Shown: positions 7,689 to 15,632, numbered from the stretch's first letter. The stretch is 35,619 nucleotides of DNA from Streptomyces sp. NRRL B-24085 (GCF_001282115.1 NZ_LJBR01000014.1:1-35619), one strand, 5' to 3'. The notes: a model not told the origin generated them from the letters alone. Numbers and translations: made by a program.

Positions 7689-8087
7689 ATGAATCTGGCA
7701 CGCGGATCGAGTGACGACCCGTACGCCTGGCTCTGGATCCTTGGTGCTCTCGCACTGTACGCACTGATCAGCTATGGGCTGACCTACCGTGCCCGCGTCC
7801 GGCGCGGTTCCGTACATCCGGCTCGTGACGCCATGCACGACCTCAAGGACCGAGAGGACCCGCAACCGCCCCGGCAGCGGTTCGTGAGTCGCGTGCTCAT
7901 GCTGGGCGGCGCAGGTCTCACCGGCCTGGCCGCCGCGATGACCAGCGGCGCCGTACGGATCCTGGCTGTGGGACTCACGGCCGGCGTGACCGTGGTGGCG
8001 TGGGCGTACTACGACTACCGCACGGAACGGCGTGCTCCGCGCAGCGATCGGACGGGGTCCGAGGGCACCAGGACCGCCAGGCACTGA
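7689..8087 (+). CDS. Small membrane protein of unknown function
   Basis: The 132-residue protein is not recognised. It has one hydrophobic segment at about 14-32 (WLWILGALALYALISYGL), a basic and polar stretch (33-70), and a second hydrophobic region at about 74-110 that may hold two short helices, ending in a charged tail. The ATG is preceded by GGAGG with good spacing, and third positions are GC-rich, so it is likely a real gene. It lies 41 bases after the RsbW-like ATPase gene on the same strand and may share its stress-type promoter. Confidence 0.65.
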   Translation: MNLARGSSDDPYAWLWILGALALYALISYGLTYRARVRRGSVHPARDAMHDLKDREDPQPPRQRFVSRVLMLGGAGLTGLAAAMTSGAVRILAVGLTAGVTVVAWAYYDYRTERRAPRSDRTGSEGTRTARH

Positions 8088-8188
8088 CTCGAGAGGCGGG
8101 GGCGTAGATCCGGAGCCCTCGCTGATTCAACGTCGTCCCACTTGTCCAGGTTGCGAAGGGCGGCGTGCCGCTGCCCACCAGGACCTTC

Positions 8189-8260
8189 CTACAGCTTGCG
8201 CCCGTACAGCGCCGGGCCCGTCGCGGCCACCCGGTCCGCCCACCACTGCCCGCGGGTCAG
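8189..8260 (-). pseudogene. Out-of-frame C-terminal tail of the CHAT-like gene
   Basis: Just past the stop of the CHAT-like gene, a shifted frame runs from 8260 to a TAG at 8189 and encodes 23 residues starting LTRGQWWADRVAATGPALYG. All 23 sense codons end in G or C, as expected of real Streptomyces coding sequence. One missing base next to 8260 would explain why the upstream frame ends at TGA here. It is either a natural truncation or a base error. Confidence 0.5.
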
Positions 8261-8874
8261 CGTCGGTACATCTGCCACATGGCGAGTTCGTTGTCGTGCG
8301 CGCGCAGTCGTGCGACGGCTTCCGCGGGGGTGCGCTGCTCGGTCAGTTCGTAGAAGAAGAACAACGGGGCGAACACACCGGCGTAGCCGAACGGGGCTCC
8401 GCGGGGGGCGATGTACGTACCGGCGCCGGCGTCGAGGAAGGCGTCGGCGAGGCCAGGATCCCCCGTGTCGCAGCCGGTGACGAGGGTGACGCTGCCTGGC
8501 AGTCGGAAGTGTTCGCGTACCTGGTCCGGCCCGACGGGCCCGTTGAACGGCTGGTACCTCGCCAGTTCCTCGGCCACTTCTTCCAGCAGAATGCGTCCCT
8601 CGTCACCGTGACAGGACAGGATCACGTACGGTGCGATCGGTCTGCTGCCGTCCAGTGCGGCCACCAGATGGCGGGGCTGACCGACCCGCAGATGGTTCAC
8701 CCGGATCCCGAACACTTCCAGTCCGTCACGCAACGCATGCGCGAACCCGCTCTCGACGTCGATCAAGTCCACCTCGGTCCAGGCCAGCCGACCGGCCTGG
8801 ACTTCGCGTATGCGCGACGGCCGCTGAGTCGCCAGCCAGACCTCTTCCTCTTCCTCTTCTTCTTGGTGCGTCAC
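8257..8874 (-). CDS. Stand-alone CHAT/caspase-like (clan CD) protein
   Basis: A 205-residue protein with the His-Cys pattern of CHAT/caspase-like peptidases: a hydrophobic strand ending VILSCHGDEG (His89), then VTLVTGCDTGDPGLADAFLDAGAG (Cys135), which parallels the CHAT motif LSACxTG...GLARAFLxAGA. There are no repeat, TPR or other domains, so it would be a minimal caspase fold. A run of seven glutamates follows MTHQ. The GTG start lacks a ribosome-binding site, so the true start is uncertain. Proteolytic activity is inferred from the two motifs only. The 3' end looks truncated by a frameshift (see 8189-8260). The gene may be relevant to stress or defence, but no partner is adjacent. Confidence 0.7.
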   Translation of the reverse strand: MTHQEEEEEEEVWLATQRPSRIREVQAGRLAWTEVDLIDVESGFAHALRDGLEVFGIRVNHLRVGQPRHLVAALDGSRPIAPYVILSCHGDEGRILLEEVAEELARYQPFNGPVGPDQVREHFRLPGSVTLVTGCDTGDPGLADAFLDAGAGTYIAPRGAPFGYAGVFAPLFFFYELTEQRTPAEAVARLRAHDNELAMWQMYRR

Positions 8875-8939
8875 GCGGCCACGATGTCACGGCCGCGGAC
8901 GTCGGCACCGCCGAAAACGGGATTGCTGCGGGAGCCCGC

Positions 8940-10202
8940 TCATCGGCTGCTGGCACCAGTCGCCGACTGCGCTCCGTCGCCGTCCGCGGGAACCTGGAGG
9001 TCGGACAGCGCGCTCGTCGAAGTCCGCTGCCCCCAACCGGTGCCGAGTCTGAGAAGCAGTGACGCGGCAGCGAGAACCACACCGAACCAGATGACGCTGG
9101 TGACACCCACATGGTCCACGAACAGTCCGCCGAACAGCGCTCCGAGCGCGATGCAGGTGTTGTACGCCATCGTGTTGAGCGACATCGCGGCCTCGAACGT
9201 CTCAGGTGCGGCGGCGAGCGTCATGTTGATCTGGGAGAGCTGCACCGCGCCGAAGGAGAGTCCCCACAGCACCAGCGCGACGACGGCTCCAGACTCCCCG
9301 TCACCGACGGTGCGAAGCAGCAGCAGGGCCGTCAGAAGCCCGACCAGGCCGACGACGAAGGTTCCTCGCAGACTCCTGTTGACCGTGTATCCGGCGACGA
9401 AGTTCCCGATGGCGCCGCCCACACCGAAGATGATCAGCACCACCGTGATGAAGGTGGCCGGCACGGACGCCTCGTCCTCCAGGTAGGGGCGCACGAACGT
9501 GTAGGCACCGAAGTGGCCGAGCACGAAGAAGACGACGATGAGCAGCACCGTGCGGAGCTGTCGGTTCCTGGCCGGCAGGCCGAAGACCTCCCGGACCGAC
9601 ACCGCGTTCTCCGACGGCAGCGAGGGGATGACCGCCGCGACCGCGAGGAACACCAGCAGGCTGAGGCCGGCCCAGATGGCGAAGGTGGTGCGCCAGTTCG
9701 TGTGGGCCTCGATGACGGTGCCGAGCGGAATTCCCACGACCGTGGCGATGGAGATGCCGGACATCACGACCGCGGCCGCCCGGCTCGCGTGGCGCTCGTG
9801 CACGATCCGCATGGCCATGCTCACACCGATGGCCCAGAACACACCGCTGGCGAATCCCATGCACAGCCGGGTCGCGAGGATCAGCGGGTAGTTCGGCGAG
9901 ACGGAGGTGACGAGGTTTCCCAAGGCCAGGACCGCGAGCAGGGCGGACAGCAGGAGGCGTCGGTTGACGCGCCTCGTCCAGGCGACGATGAACGGTACGC
10001 CGAGCCCGGCCGCGACGCCCTGCGCGGTCACCATGAGGCCTGCGACACCGACGGAGATGTCGAGGCTCCTGCTGAGCGGCGTGAGCAGGCCTACGGGCAT
10101 CAGCTCGGTGGTGAGGAAGACGAACAGGCTGGCGGTGATGGCGGCGACGCCCAGCCAGCCCTTCACGGCCGGGTTCGAACTCTGCTTTGACTGCGGGGAC
10201 AT
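8940..10202 (-). CDS. MFS transporter, DHA1/AraJ-like efflux type
   Basis: A 420-residue integral membrane protein with about twelve hydrophobic segments, starting GWLGVAAITASLFVFLTTELMPVGLL. The FLTTELMPVGLL pattern is characteristic of AraJ/NepI/YdhP-like DHA1 exporters (sugar, nucleoside or drug efflux). The motif-A-like region is AWTRRVNRRLLLSAL after helix 2. The ATG at 10202 has GGAG six bases upstream. It follows an EamA-family exporter gene after 46 bases on the same strand, so both likely form one export operon opposite a LysR regulator. Substrate unknown. Confidence 0.9.
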   Translation of the reverse strand: MSPQSKQSSNPAVKGWLGVAAITASLFVFLTTELMPVGLLTPLSRSLDISVGVAGLMVTAQGVAAGLGVPFIVAWTRRVNRRLLLSALLAVLALGNLVTSVSPNYPLILATRLCMGFASGVFWAIGVSMAMRIVHERHASRAAAVVMSGISIATVVGIPLGTVIEAHTNWRTTFAIWAGLSLLVFLAVAAVIPSLPSENAVSVREVFGLPARNRQLRTVLLIVVFFVLGHFGAYTFVRPYLEDEASVPATFITVVLIIFGVGGAIGNFVAGYTVNRSLRGTFVVGLVGLLTALLLLRTVGDGESGAVVALVLWGLSFGAVQLSQINMTLAAAPETFEAAMSLNTMAYNTCIALGALFGGLFVDHVGVTSVIWFGVVLAAASLLLRLGTGWGQRTSTSALSDLQVPADGDGAQSATGASSR

Positions 10203-10248
10203 GGCTGCTCCAGCGATCTGATGGGTCTGGGGTGGGTGGCACCGGGCG

Positions 10249-11208
10249 TCACGAACCGGCTCCGCCGCTGCGTCCCACGGCGGCTTTCGGTTCGTGCACC
10301 GCGGAGTCCTCCCGGGCGGGAAGCCGCTCGGCCGTCGTCGTACGCGGTGGGGCCTGGCGGGGCTGTGCGAGCACTACGGCGAGGAGGATCAGCACGGTGC
10401 CGACCACCTGGAGGGCCGCGAGCCTCTCGTGCTCGAAGGTGATGCCGAGGACGGTCGCGACGATCGGGCTGCCGAGGGCCAGGAAGGAGACCGCCAGGGC
10501 CGGCAGCTTCTCGATCCCGCGGAACCAGAGCGCGTAACTGATCACCGCGCCGAGGGAGGTGAGGTAGGCGAACCCGAAGAGGTTGGTCCCCGTCAGGGAG
10601 GTCGGCAGCCCCTCGATGGACAGCGTGAAGGGCAGCGCCACCAGGCCGCCCGCTGTCAACTGCCAGCCGGTGAAGGGAATCAGCCCCACGCCCTCGGGCC
10701 GGCCCCAGCGTTTGGTGAAGGTGATGCCGGTGGCCATGCAGGCGGCGCCGCCCAGTGCGGCCGCCACGCCGGCCGGGTCGAGGGCCGCCGGTCCCTTGAA
10801 CACCAGCAGGACGACACCGGCCGCGCCGAGAGCGCAGGCCATGACGTGTGCGGCGCGAGGTCTGTCGCCGAGGACGAGCGCTGCCAGGATCAACACGATC
10901 ACGGGCTGCACCGCCATGATCATCGCCGCGATGCCGCCGGGCAGACGGTAGGCGGCGACGAACAACAGCACGTTGAAGGCACCGATGTTGAGCGTTCCCA
11001 GAACCAGGGAGCGCCACAGCCACCTGACGTTGGGCAGGGTGCGGGAGATGAGCAGCAGGATCAGGCCCGAGGGGAGCGCCCGTACGGTGGTGGCGAGCAT
11101 GGGGCGTTCCGGTGGCAGCCATTCCGTCGTGACCAGGTAGGTGCTTCCCCAGATCGCCGGCGCCAGCGCCGTCACACCCGAGGAGAGGAGTTGTCGGCCA
11201 CTGTTCAT
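10249..11208 (-). CDS. EamA/DMT-family transporter
   Basis: The 319-residue protein has ten predicted membrane segments arranged as two EamA repeats (for example WGSTYLVTTEWLPPERP at the start of repeat 1, ATGITFTKRWGRPEG at the start of repeat 2), followed by a polar tail of about 35 residues. The family exports amino acids, purines or drugs. I start at ATG 11208, with GGAGG about ten bases upstream; the longer frame adds 13 unlikely residues. First gene of a two-gene operon with the MFS exporter, and divergent from a LysR-type regulator, the usual architecture for regulated export. Confidence 0.9.
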   Translation of the reverse strand: MNSGRQLLSSGVTALAPAIWGSTYLVTTEWLPPERPMLATTVRALPSGLILLLISRTLPNVRWLWRSLVLGTLNIGAFNVLLFVAAYRLPGGIAAMIMAVQPVIVLILAALVLGDRPRAAHVMACALGAAGVVLLVFKGPAALDPAGVAAALGGAACMATGITFTKRWGRPEGVGLIPFTGWQLTAGGLVALPFTLSIEGLPTSLTGTNLFGFAYLTSLGAVISYALWFRGIEKLPALAVSFLALGSPIVATVLGITFEHERLAALQVVGTVLILLAVVLAQPRQAPPRTTTAERLPAREDSAVHEPKAAVGRSGGAGS

Positions 11209-11549
11209 GGCGCACTGGCCTCCGCTTCGGGCAACCCGCCATCGCAAACGCGGATGCCACGTAACGGATTTGCGTTCAGGTCGGATTCCTTGACGGCAGC
11301 CCGTCGAAAGAGCACTGCTCGTGAGGGCCCGAAACTCGTATCGGCGGCGATTTCCGCCGCGCGTGAAGGCAAATTGGGCATGGGAAGCCGGTCCTTCCGG
11401 TCAGAACGAGAAATTCGCCACCCGGCTCCGATGCGCAGACGTCGCGATTCGGGGTGGCTGTGTGGCTCGCTCAAATGGTGGACCGGTCGGCATCAATGAG
11501 TCCAACACATGTTTGTCATCTCATTTATCGTGATGCAAGATGGATCGCC
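11209..11549. promoter_or_regulatory. Divergent regulatory region between EamA exporter and LysR genes
   Basis: This 341-base region is less GC-rich than its neighbours and has no supported gene. An imperfect dyad CATCTCA...CGTGATG at 11517-11535, fifteen bases before the LysR start, has the interrupted shape of a LysR box. A further dyad, CGGCGG (11342-11347) with CCGCCG (11354-11359), lies mid-region. Promoter hexamers cannot be placed with confidence. Confidence 0.4.
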
Positions 11550-12437
11550 ATGGAGCTGCAACAGATGCGCTATGTGGTCGCCGTCGCCGAGACGAACAGC
11601 TTCACCCGTGCCGCCGAGCGCTGTCTGGTCGTCCAGTCCGCCCTCAGCCACCAGATCGCGCGGCTGGAGCAGGAGTTGGGCGCCAAGCTCTTCGAGCGCA
11701 CCACCCGCCGGGTCCGGCTCACGCCGGCCGGTGCGGCGTTCCTTCCCGCCGCCCGGCAGTGCCTGGAGGCCGCCGAGCGCGCGTCCCTGGAGGTCGCCGC
11801 CGCCATCGGTGAGGTCCGCGGGGAGCTGGCCGTGGGCGTGATCCCGTCCGTCACCGCCGTCGACATCCCGGGCGCGCTACGCGACTACCACCAGCGCTAT
11901 CCGCAGGTGCGCATCAGTCTCCGCGTCGGCGCCAGCGACGACCTCGTCGACCAGGTCAAGCAGGGCGCCATCGAGGTCGCCTTCCTCGGGCTGCCGACGA
12001 CAATGCGGCCGCACGGGGTCGGTGTGCGGGAGCTGGCCCGGGACCGGCTCGTCGCCGTCGTCGCCCCGGATCATCCTCTCGCCGCCGAGCCGGCCGTCGA
12101 GCTGCGGCAGCTGTGCTCGGAGGTGTTCGTGGACCTCCCGGCCAAGACCGCCGGTCGCGTCCAGTCCGACCTGGCCTTCGCCGCGGCGGGCCTGGTCCGC
12201 GATGTGGCGTTCGAGGTGACCAACGCCGACTTCCTGGCCCGGTTGGTCGGGCAGGGTCTCGGTGTGGCGATGCTCCCCTCCGCCTACGCCGCCCGGCTCA
12301 GCGGCGTGACCACCGTCGAGGTCATCGACGCGCCGGCGCGGGTGGAGTACGTCATCTGGCGCGCCGGGAGCCGCACTCCGGCGGCGACCGCCTTTCTGCG
12401 GGTCCTGGACATCCCGGACGTGGACGCCACGGCTTGA
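11550..12437 (+). CDS. LysR-family transcriptional regulator
   Basis: A 295-residue LysR-type regulator. The winged HTH occupies residues 1-60 (MELQQMRYVVAVAETNSFTR, SALSHQIARLEQELGAKLFE, then RRVRLTPAG). It is followed by a linker helix and a two-lobed inducer domain beginning GELAVGVIPSVTAVD, with the NADFLARLVGQGLGVAMLP segment typical of the effector cleft. I start at ATG 11550; upstream in-frame codons are not coding-like. Transcribed away from the EamA and MFS exporters, so it most likely activates or represses them in response to the exported compound. Confidence 0.93.
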   Translation: MELQQMRYVVAVAETNSFTRAAERCLVVQSALSHQIARLEQELGAKLFERTTRRVRLTPAGAAFLPAARQCLEAAERASLEVAAAIGEVRGELAVGVIPSVTAVDIPGALRDYHQRYPQVRISLRVGASDDLVDQVKQGAIEVAFLGLPTTMRPHGVGVRELARDRLVAVVAPDHPLAAEPAVELRQLCSEVFVDLPAKTAGRVQSDLAFAAAGLVRDVAFEVTNADFLARLVGQGLGVAMLPSAYAARLSGVTTVEVIDAPARVEYVIWRAGSRTPAATAFLRVLDIPDVDATA

Positions 12438-12487
12438 GTGCGGCCCGGCTGTGACGTCAGGCGTGTGCCGGATCGGCTGTGCCTGAT

Positions 12488-12556
12488 CAGCCCGTGGGCT
12501 GGTCCGCAGTCAGCACGTGGGCTGGTCCGCAGTCAGCCCGTGGGCTGGTCCGCAGT
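12488..12556. repeat. Three tandem 23-bp repeats at the 3' end of arsR
   Basis: Units at 12488-12510, 12511-12533 and 12534-12556 each read CAGCCCGTGGGCTGGTCCGC plus AGT; the middle unit has one change (CAGCACG). The third unit encodes the last residues of the ArsR protein (TADQPTG and stop), so the other two are duplications of the gene's 3' end into non-coding DNA. A unit of 23 bases would shift frame if translated. Confidence 0.9.
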
Positions 12557-12856
12557 CACCACAGCCTCGACCAGGCCGGGGAACCGACGGTCCAGGTCCT
12601 CCTTGCGGAGGCGCATGTAGAGCCTGTTCCCGGCGTCTCGCTGATGGACCAGGCCTGCCTCGCGAAGCACCCGCCAGTGATGGGTGCGGCTCGACTTGCT
12701 GACCGGCAGGTCGAAGGAGGCGCAGAGCCTCTCCTCATCCGGCCGGGCGGCCAGTTCGGCGATGACCCGCCGACGGTTGTCGTCGGCGAGAGCCAAGAGG
12801 ATCGGCCCGATCCGCAGATCGTCCGCATCAGGGTGCGGCAACTCGCTCGACGCCAT
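12533..12856 (-). CDS. ArsR-family winged-helix regulator
   Basis: A 107-residue regulator with ArsR-type winged helix: LLALADDNRRRVIAELA, recognition region LPVSKSSRTHHWRVLREAGL, and wing QRDAGNRLYMRLRKEDLDRRFPGL. There is no obvious metal-binding CxC motif, so it is probably of the small-molecule-sensing sub-type. The ATG at 12856 has AGAGGTGGAG close upstream; a start six codons earlier is possible. It faces a tiny ORF across two identical dyads that are its likely operators. The last codons lie in a tandem repeat. Confidence 0.88.
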   Translation of the reverse strand: MASSELPHPDADDLRIGPILLALADDNRRRVIAELAARPDEERLCASFDLPVSKSSRTHHWRVLREAGLVHQRDAGNRLYMRLRKEDLDRRFPGLVEAVVTADQPTG

Positions 12857-12867
12857 CACTCCACCTC

Positions 12868-12925
12868 TCGACAAGGTACGTCTACTGCCGTACCTTCCAT
12901 GAAGGTACGGCGCTGTACGTACCTT
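12868..12925. promoter_or_regulatory. Twin ArsR operators and divergent promoter
   Basis: Two identical dyads AAGGTACG-N8-CGTACCTT occur at 12873-12896 and 12902-12925, 29 bases apart. A rightward promoter TCGACA (12868-12873)-N17-TACCTT (12891-12896) is embedded in the first dyad, so binding would block it. Both dyads lie between arsR and the 33-codon ORF, the expected place for autoregulated ArsR control. Confidence 0.82.
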
Positions 12926-12940
12926 ACCTCTGGAGGGGTC

Positions 12941-13042
12941 ATGTCCACACCCGTGTCCTCACGCCGCCGAGCCCTGCCGCGTCTTCGCTGGTTGCTGCGG
13001 CGCGTCCTGCTTGCCGAGCACTCTCCCTTCATCACCCTCTGA
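12941..13042 (+). CDS. 33-residue ORF divergent from arsR
   Basis: This small ORF has a strong ribosome-binding site (TGGAGGGG, ending two bases before the ATG region) and sits just downstream of the twin operators, so it should be translated if transcribed. It encodes MSTPVSSRRRALPRLRWLLR followed by 13 residues ending SPFITL: a basic, arginine-rich peptide with an amphipathic middle and no recognisable family. A hairpin follows six bases after the stop. It may be a regulated micropeptide or the remnant of a larger target gene. Confidence 0.45.
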   Translation: MSTPVSSRRRALPRLRWLLRRVLLAEHSPFITL

Positions 13043-13047
13043 CCAGC

Positions 13048-13079
13048 ACTTCGCGGAGCGTGGCCCGCTCACGCGAAGT
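13048..13079. terminator. Hairpin terminator overlapping the VOC gene stop
   Basis: Arms ACTTCGCG (13048-13055) and CGCGAAGT (13072-13079) continue inward with GAGC/GCTC and one bulge. The right arm is the coding 3' end of the VOC gene, and the left arm follows the 33-codon ORF, so it could stop transcripts from both sides. Confidence 0.55.
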
Positions 13080-13482
13080 CCGCTGCGGTGAGGCCGTCGG
13101 GATGTCCGCTCGGCCACTCCACCAACTCGATCCGATAGCCGTCCGGGTCCGTGAGCCACGACGTCTTCGGGCCTTGGGCGCCGCCCGGGTACTGGAGGGG
13201 GCCGGGCGTCAGGCCGGCTTCGTTCAGCGTCCCGAGGGCGGTGGCGAGGTCGTCCACCTGGATCGCGAGGTGGTCGAAACCGCTGCCCACGTCGACCGGT
13301 CCGGCACCGGGACGGTGGACCAGTTCGAGTGAGGCCGCCGGTTCGTCCGGGAACTTGAGGATCACCAGGCGAGCCCCGTCACCGGTCTCGACTCTGCCCA
13401 GTTCGGCGTAGCCCAGGGCCGTGTAGAAGCCGAGCGAGCGGTCGAGATCGGTGACGCGGTAGCCGACGAAGAGCGTCTTCAC
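13069..13482 (-). CDS. VOC-family (glyoxalase/bleomycin-resistance fold) protein
   Basis: A 137-residue protein with the paired beta-alpha-beta-beta-beta units of the vicinal oxygen chelate fold: VGYRVTDLDRSLGFYTALGY at the start of unit 1, FDHLAIQVDDLATALGTL in unit 2, and the C-terminal TSWLTDPDGYRIELVEWP. The PDGYRIEL pattern with its glutamate is typical of metal-binding VOC enzymes such as glyoxalase I. Substrate unknown. The GTG start overlaps the stop of the upstream DHFR-like gene (GTGA), so the two are translationally coupled. Confidence 0.88.
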   Translation of the reverse strand: MKTLFVGYRVTDLDRSLGFYTALGYAELGRVETGDGARLVILKFPDEPAASLELVHRPGAGPVDVGSGFDHLAIQVDDLATALGTLNEAGLTPGPLQYPGGAQGPKTSWLTDPDGYRIELVEWPSGHPDGLTAADFA

Positions 13483-14063
13483 GCCGCCCCCTCGGACCCG
13501 CGCACCCGGTAGCGCAGATGCGTCACGTCCCGATCCTCGAGCCGCCGCACCAGGTCGAGTTCGATGTGACCGGTACCCAGGTGGTCGAACAGCCGACGGC
13601 CGGCTCCGAGGAGGACCGGCACCAGGTGGATCTCCATCTCGTCCAACTGCCCGGCCCGCAGGAGCGCTTGGGCTGCCTGTGCCCCGTGGACCATGACCGC
13701 ACGGTCGCCCGCGGCCGCGCGCGCCTGACGGGCACAGTCCTCGACATCGGTGACGAAACGCGCGTGACCGGGGGGCACGTCACCGTCGTCGACCTGGTGG
13801 GTGAGGACGAAGATCGGCACGCCGTCGTGGTGGTCGCCGTGCCAGCGCCCGGCGAGTTCGAAGGTCCGACGGCCGGAGATCAACGCGCCGGTCGCCAGCG
13901 CCTCGCGGTACACCTGGCCGCTGGGACCGTCGGACTCCCGGTCGTCGAGCCAGTTGAAGAGCCGTCCGCCGTCGCGTCCGAGCTCCTGCCCCGGCCGGTC
14001 GTCCGGTCCGGCGATGAAGCCGTCGAGCGACATCGACATGTACAGCCGAATCGGATTGCTCAT
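13479..14063 (-). CDS. DHFR/RibD C-terminal domain reductase-like protein
   Basis: A 194-residue protein of the dihydrofolate reductase/RibD-C family: RLYMSMSLDGFIAGPDDRPG at the start, ALISGRRTFELAGRW in the middle, MVHGAQAAQALLRAGQLDEM and VLLGAGRRLFDHL later. The family reduces pterin- or flavin-precursor-like substrates with NADPH; stand-alone members like this are mostly uncharacterised. The ATG at 14063 follows AGGGAG. It is coupled to the VOC gene by a 4-base overlap. A similar protein is encoded at 27766-28371. Confidence 0.88.
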   Translation of the reverse strand: MSNPIRLYMSMSLDGFIAGPDDRPGQELGRDGGRLFNWLDDRESDGPSGQVYREALATGALISGRRTFELAGRWHGDHHDGVPIFVLTHQVDDGDVPPGHARFVTDVEDCARQARAAAGDRAVMVHGAQAAQALLRAGQLDEMEIHLVPVLLGAGRRLFDHLGTGHIELDLVRRLEDRDVTHLRYRVRGSEGAA

Positions 14064-14184
14064 CCTGGTCTCCCTCTCTCCACGTGACAACGCGATCCGG
14101 CCCTTCCTGATCGGGCGACGGTGCGGTGTGTCGAAAGGCAGACTTCAGGCGACCGGCGAACTAATCGGTCCGACGCGCCGGTCG

Positions 14185-14260
14185 GCTGCCGGGCCGAGCT
14201 GAGACGGCGGTCCGCTGCCGGGCCGAGCTGACATCGCGACCCGCTGCCCGGATGAGACAG
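14185..14260. repeat. Direct repeats with 29-bp period in a 370-bp gene-free stretch
   Basis: GCTGCCGGGCCGAGCTGA occurs at 14185-14202 and 14214-14231, and a decayed third copy starts at 14243, giving a 29-base period with variable 11-base spacers. The whole gap 14064-14435 has no supported gene; apart from the promoter region of the DHFR-like gene next to 14063, nothing else is recognised. Two and a half copies with no array make this a minisatellite-like relic, not a CRISPR. Confidence 0.75.
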
Positions 14261-14435
14261 CAGGAGTCGTGGGGTCCAGCCGGGACGGTCCTGCGGCTCA
14301 CCGGTCCACATGACGCTCGCCAGGTGGATCCGGACAACCCCCTCGTTGCAACCCTCTCGCGGTGCGGTCACCGCGCGGTACGGAGAACACCGGAGCGGTC
14401 CGGGTCCTCCGTGCCGCGCGTACGGCCCGCGTACC

Positions 14436-15632
14436 TCACGCCGCCACCCGTGCCGTCCCCTCCGATGCCGGGCGGCTCGCCACGACCCGCCGGCGCCGCA
14501 CCGGCATGCCCATGGTCGGGTTGGCGACGCCCCATGCCGCACCCTTGCAGACCAGTTCCTTGTAGCGCGCCGCGAAGCGGCCGGTCAGGGCGCGGTCCAC
14601 GGCGCGGTCGTCGGCGGTGACGAACTGGATCAGCCCTTCCTTGCGTCCGAGCGAGATGCACTGGTTGAAGTAGCGCAGCGGGGCGTTCGGCAGCTTGCCG
14701 CCGGTCAGCCGGGCCGCGATGGAGTCGGCGGCCTGCCAGGCCATCGGGGTGCCCGAGGCGCAGGACATGCGCAGTGGCTTGTCGCCGGCACCGAGGGCGT
14801 GGCCGGCGTCGCCGATCGCGTACACGTCCGGGTGCGAGACGGAACGCATGGTGCCGTCGACCACGATACGGCCGTCGTCAGCCAGTTCGAGGCTGGTGGA
14901 GGCGGCCAGAGGGTGGGCCGCGAAGCCCGTCGTCCAGACGGTGACGGCGGCCGGCAGCGTCCGGCCGTCCGAGGTCGTGACCTGGTCCGCCCCGACCGCG
15001 GCCACCGTGGCGTTCTCGTGCACCGTGATGCCGAGCCGGTCGACGACCTTGCGCAGGTGCGCACGGCCCTTCGGGGAAAGCCAGTCGCCCAGTTCGGCAC
15101 GGGTGGCAAGGGCGATGTCGAGGTCCGGGCGGGCCTCGGCCACCTCCGTCACGAACTCCAGGCCGGTCAGGCCGCCCCCTACGACGAGGACCGTCTCGCC
15201 CTCGGTCATCCCGGTCAGGCGCTCGCGCAACCGCAGCGCGCCGGGACGGCTCGCGATCTGGTGGGCGTACTCGGTGACGCCGGGGACACCGTGGTCGTTC
15301 CCGGCGCTGCCGAGGGCGTAGACGAGGGTGTCGTACGACAGCTCCGCCGCACCCTCCGCGCCCTGCACCGTGACCGACTTGCCGTCCACGTCGATCGAGG
15401 TGACCTTGGCGAGCTTCACCTCGACGCCGGTGCCGGCGAACATTTCGTCCAGCGGGCGGGGCTTGAGCTCCTGGCCCACGGCCAGCTGATGCATCCGGAC
15501 CCGCTCGACGAAGTCGGGCTCGGCGTTGACGAGGGTGATGGTGACGTCGTCCCGGCGCAGCCGCTTGGCGAGCCGGCCTGCCGCGATCGCTCCGGAATAG
15601 CCGGCGCCGAGGACGATGATCCGGTTCTTCAT
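14436..15632 (-). CDS. FAD-dependent pyridine nucleotide oxidoreductase, NDH-2-like
   Basis: A 398-residue flavoprotein with two Rossmann motifs: FAD-binding VLGAGYSGAIAAGRL near the N-terminus and NAD(P)H-binding VVGGGLTGLEFVTEV mid-protein, plus the second FAD contact DVYAIGDAGHA. The organisation matches type II NADH dehydrogenases and related membrane-attached quinone reductases. Downstream of an ECF41 sigma factor on the same strand: oxidoreductases are among the known partner genes of ECF41 factors, which suggests this is its target. A Crp-like site lies about 95 bases upstream. Actual electron acceptor not determined. Confidence 0.88.
   Translation of the reverse strand: MKNRIIVLGAGYSGAIAAGRLAKRLRRDDVTITLVNAEPDFVERVRMHQLAVGQELKPRPLDEMFAGTGVEVKLAKVTSIDVDGKSVTVQGAEGAAELSYDTLVYALGSAGNDHGVPGVTEYAHQIASRPGALRLRERLTGMTEGETVLVVGGGLTGLEFVTEVAEARPDLDIALATRAELGDWLSPKGRAHLRKVVDRLGITVHENATVAAVGADQVTTSDGRTLPAAVTVWTTGFAAHPLAASTSLELADDGRIVVDGTMRSVSHPDVYAIGDAGHALGAGDKPLRMSCASGTPMAWQAADSIAARLTGGKLPNAPLRYFNQCISLGRKEGLIQFVTADDRAVDRALTGRFAARYKELVCKGAAWGVANPTMGMPVRRRRVVASRPASEGTARVAA

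Noticed and set aside
14185..14260. Possible CRISPR array
   Set aside because: Only two exact copies of 18 bp with 11-base spacers and no cas genes; too short for a CRISPR.
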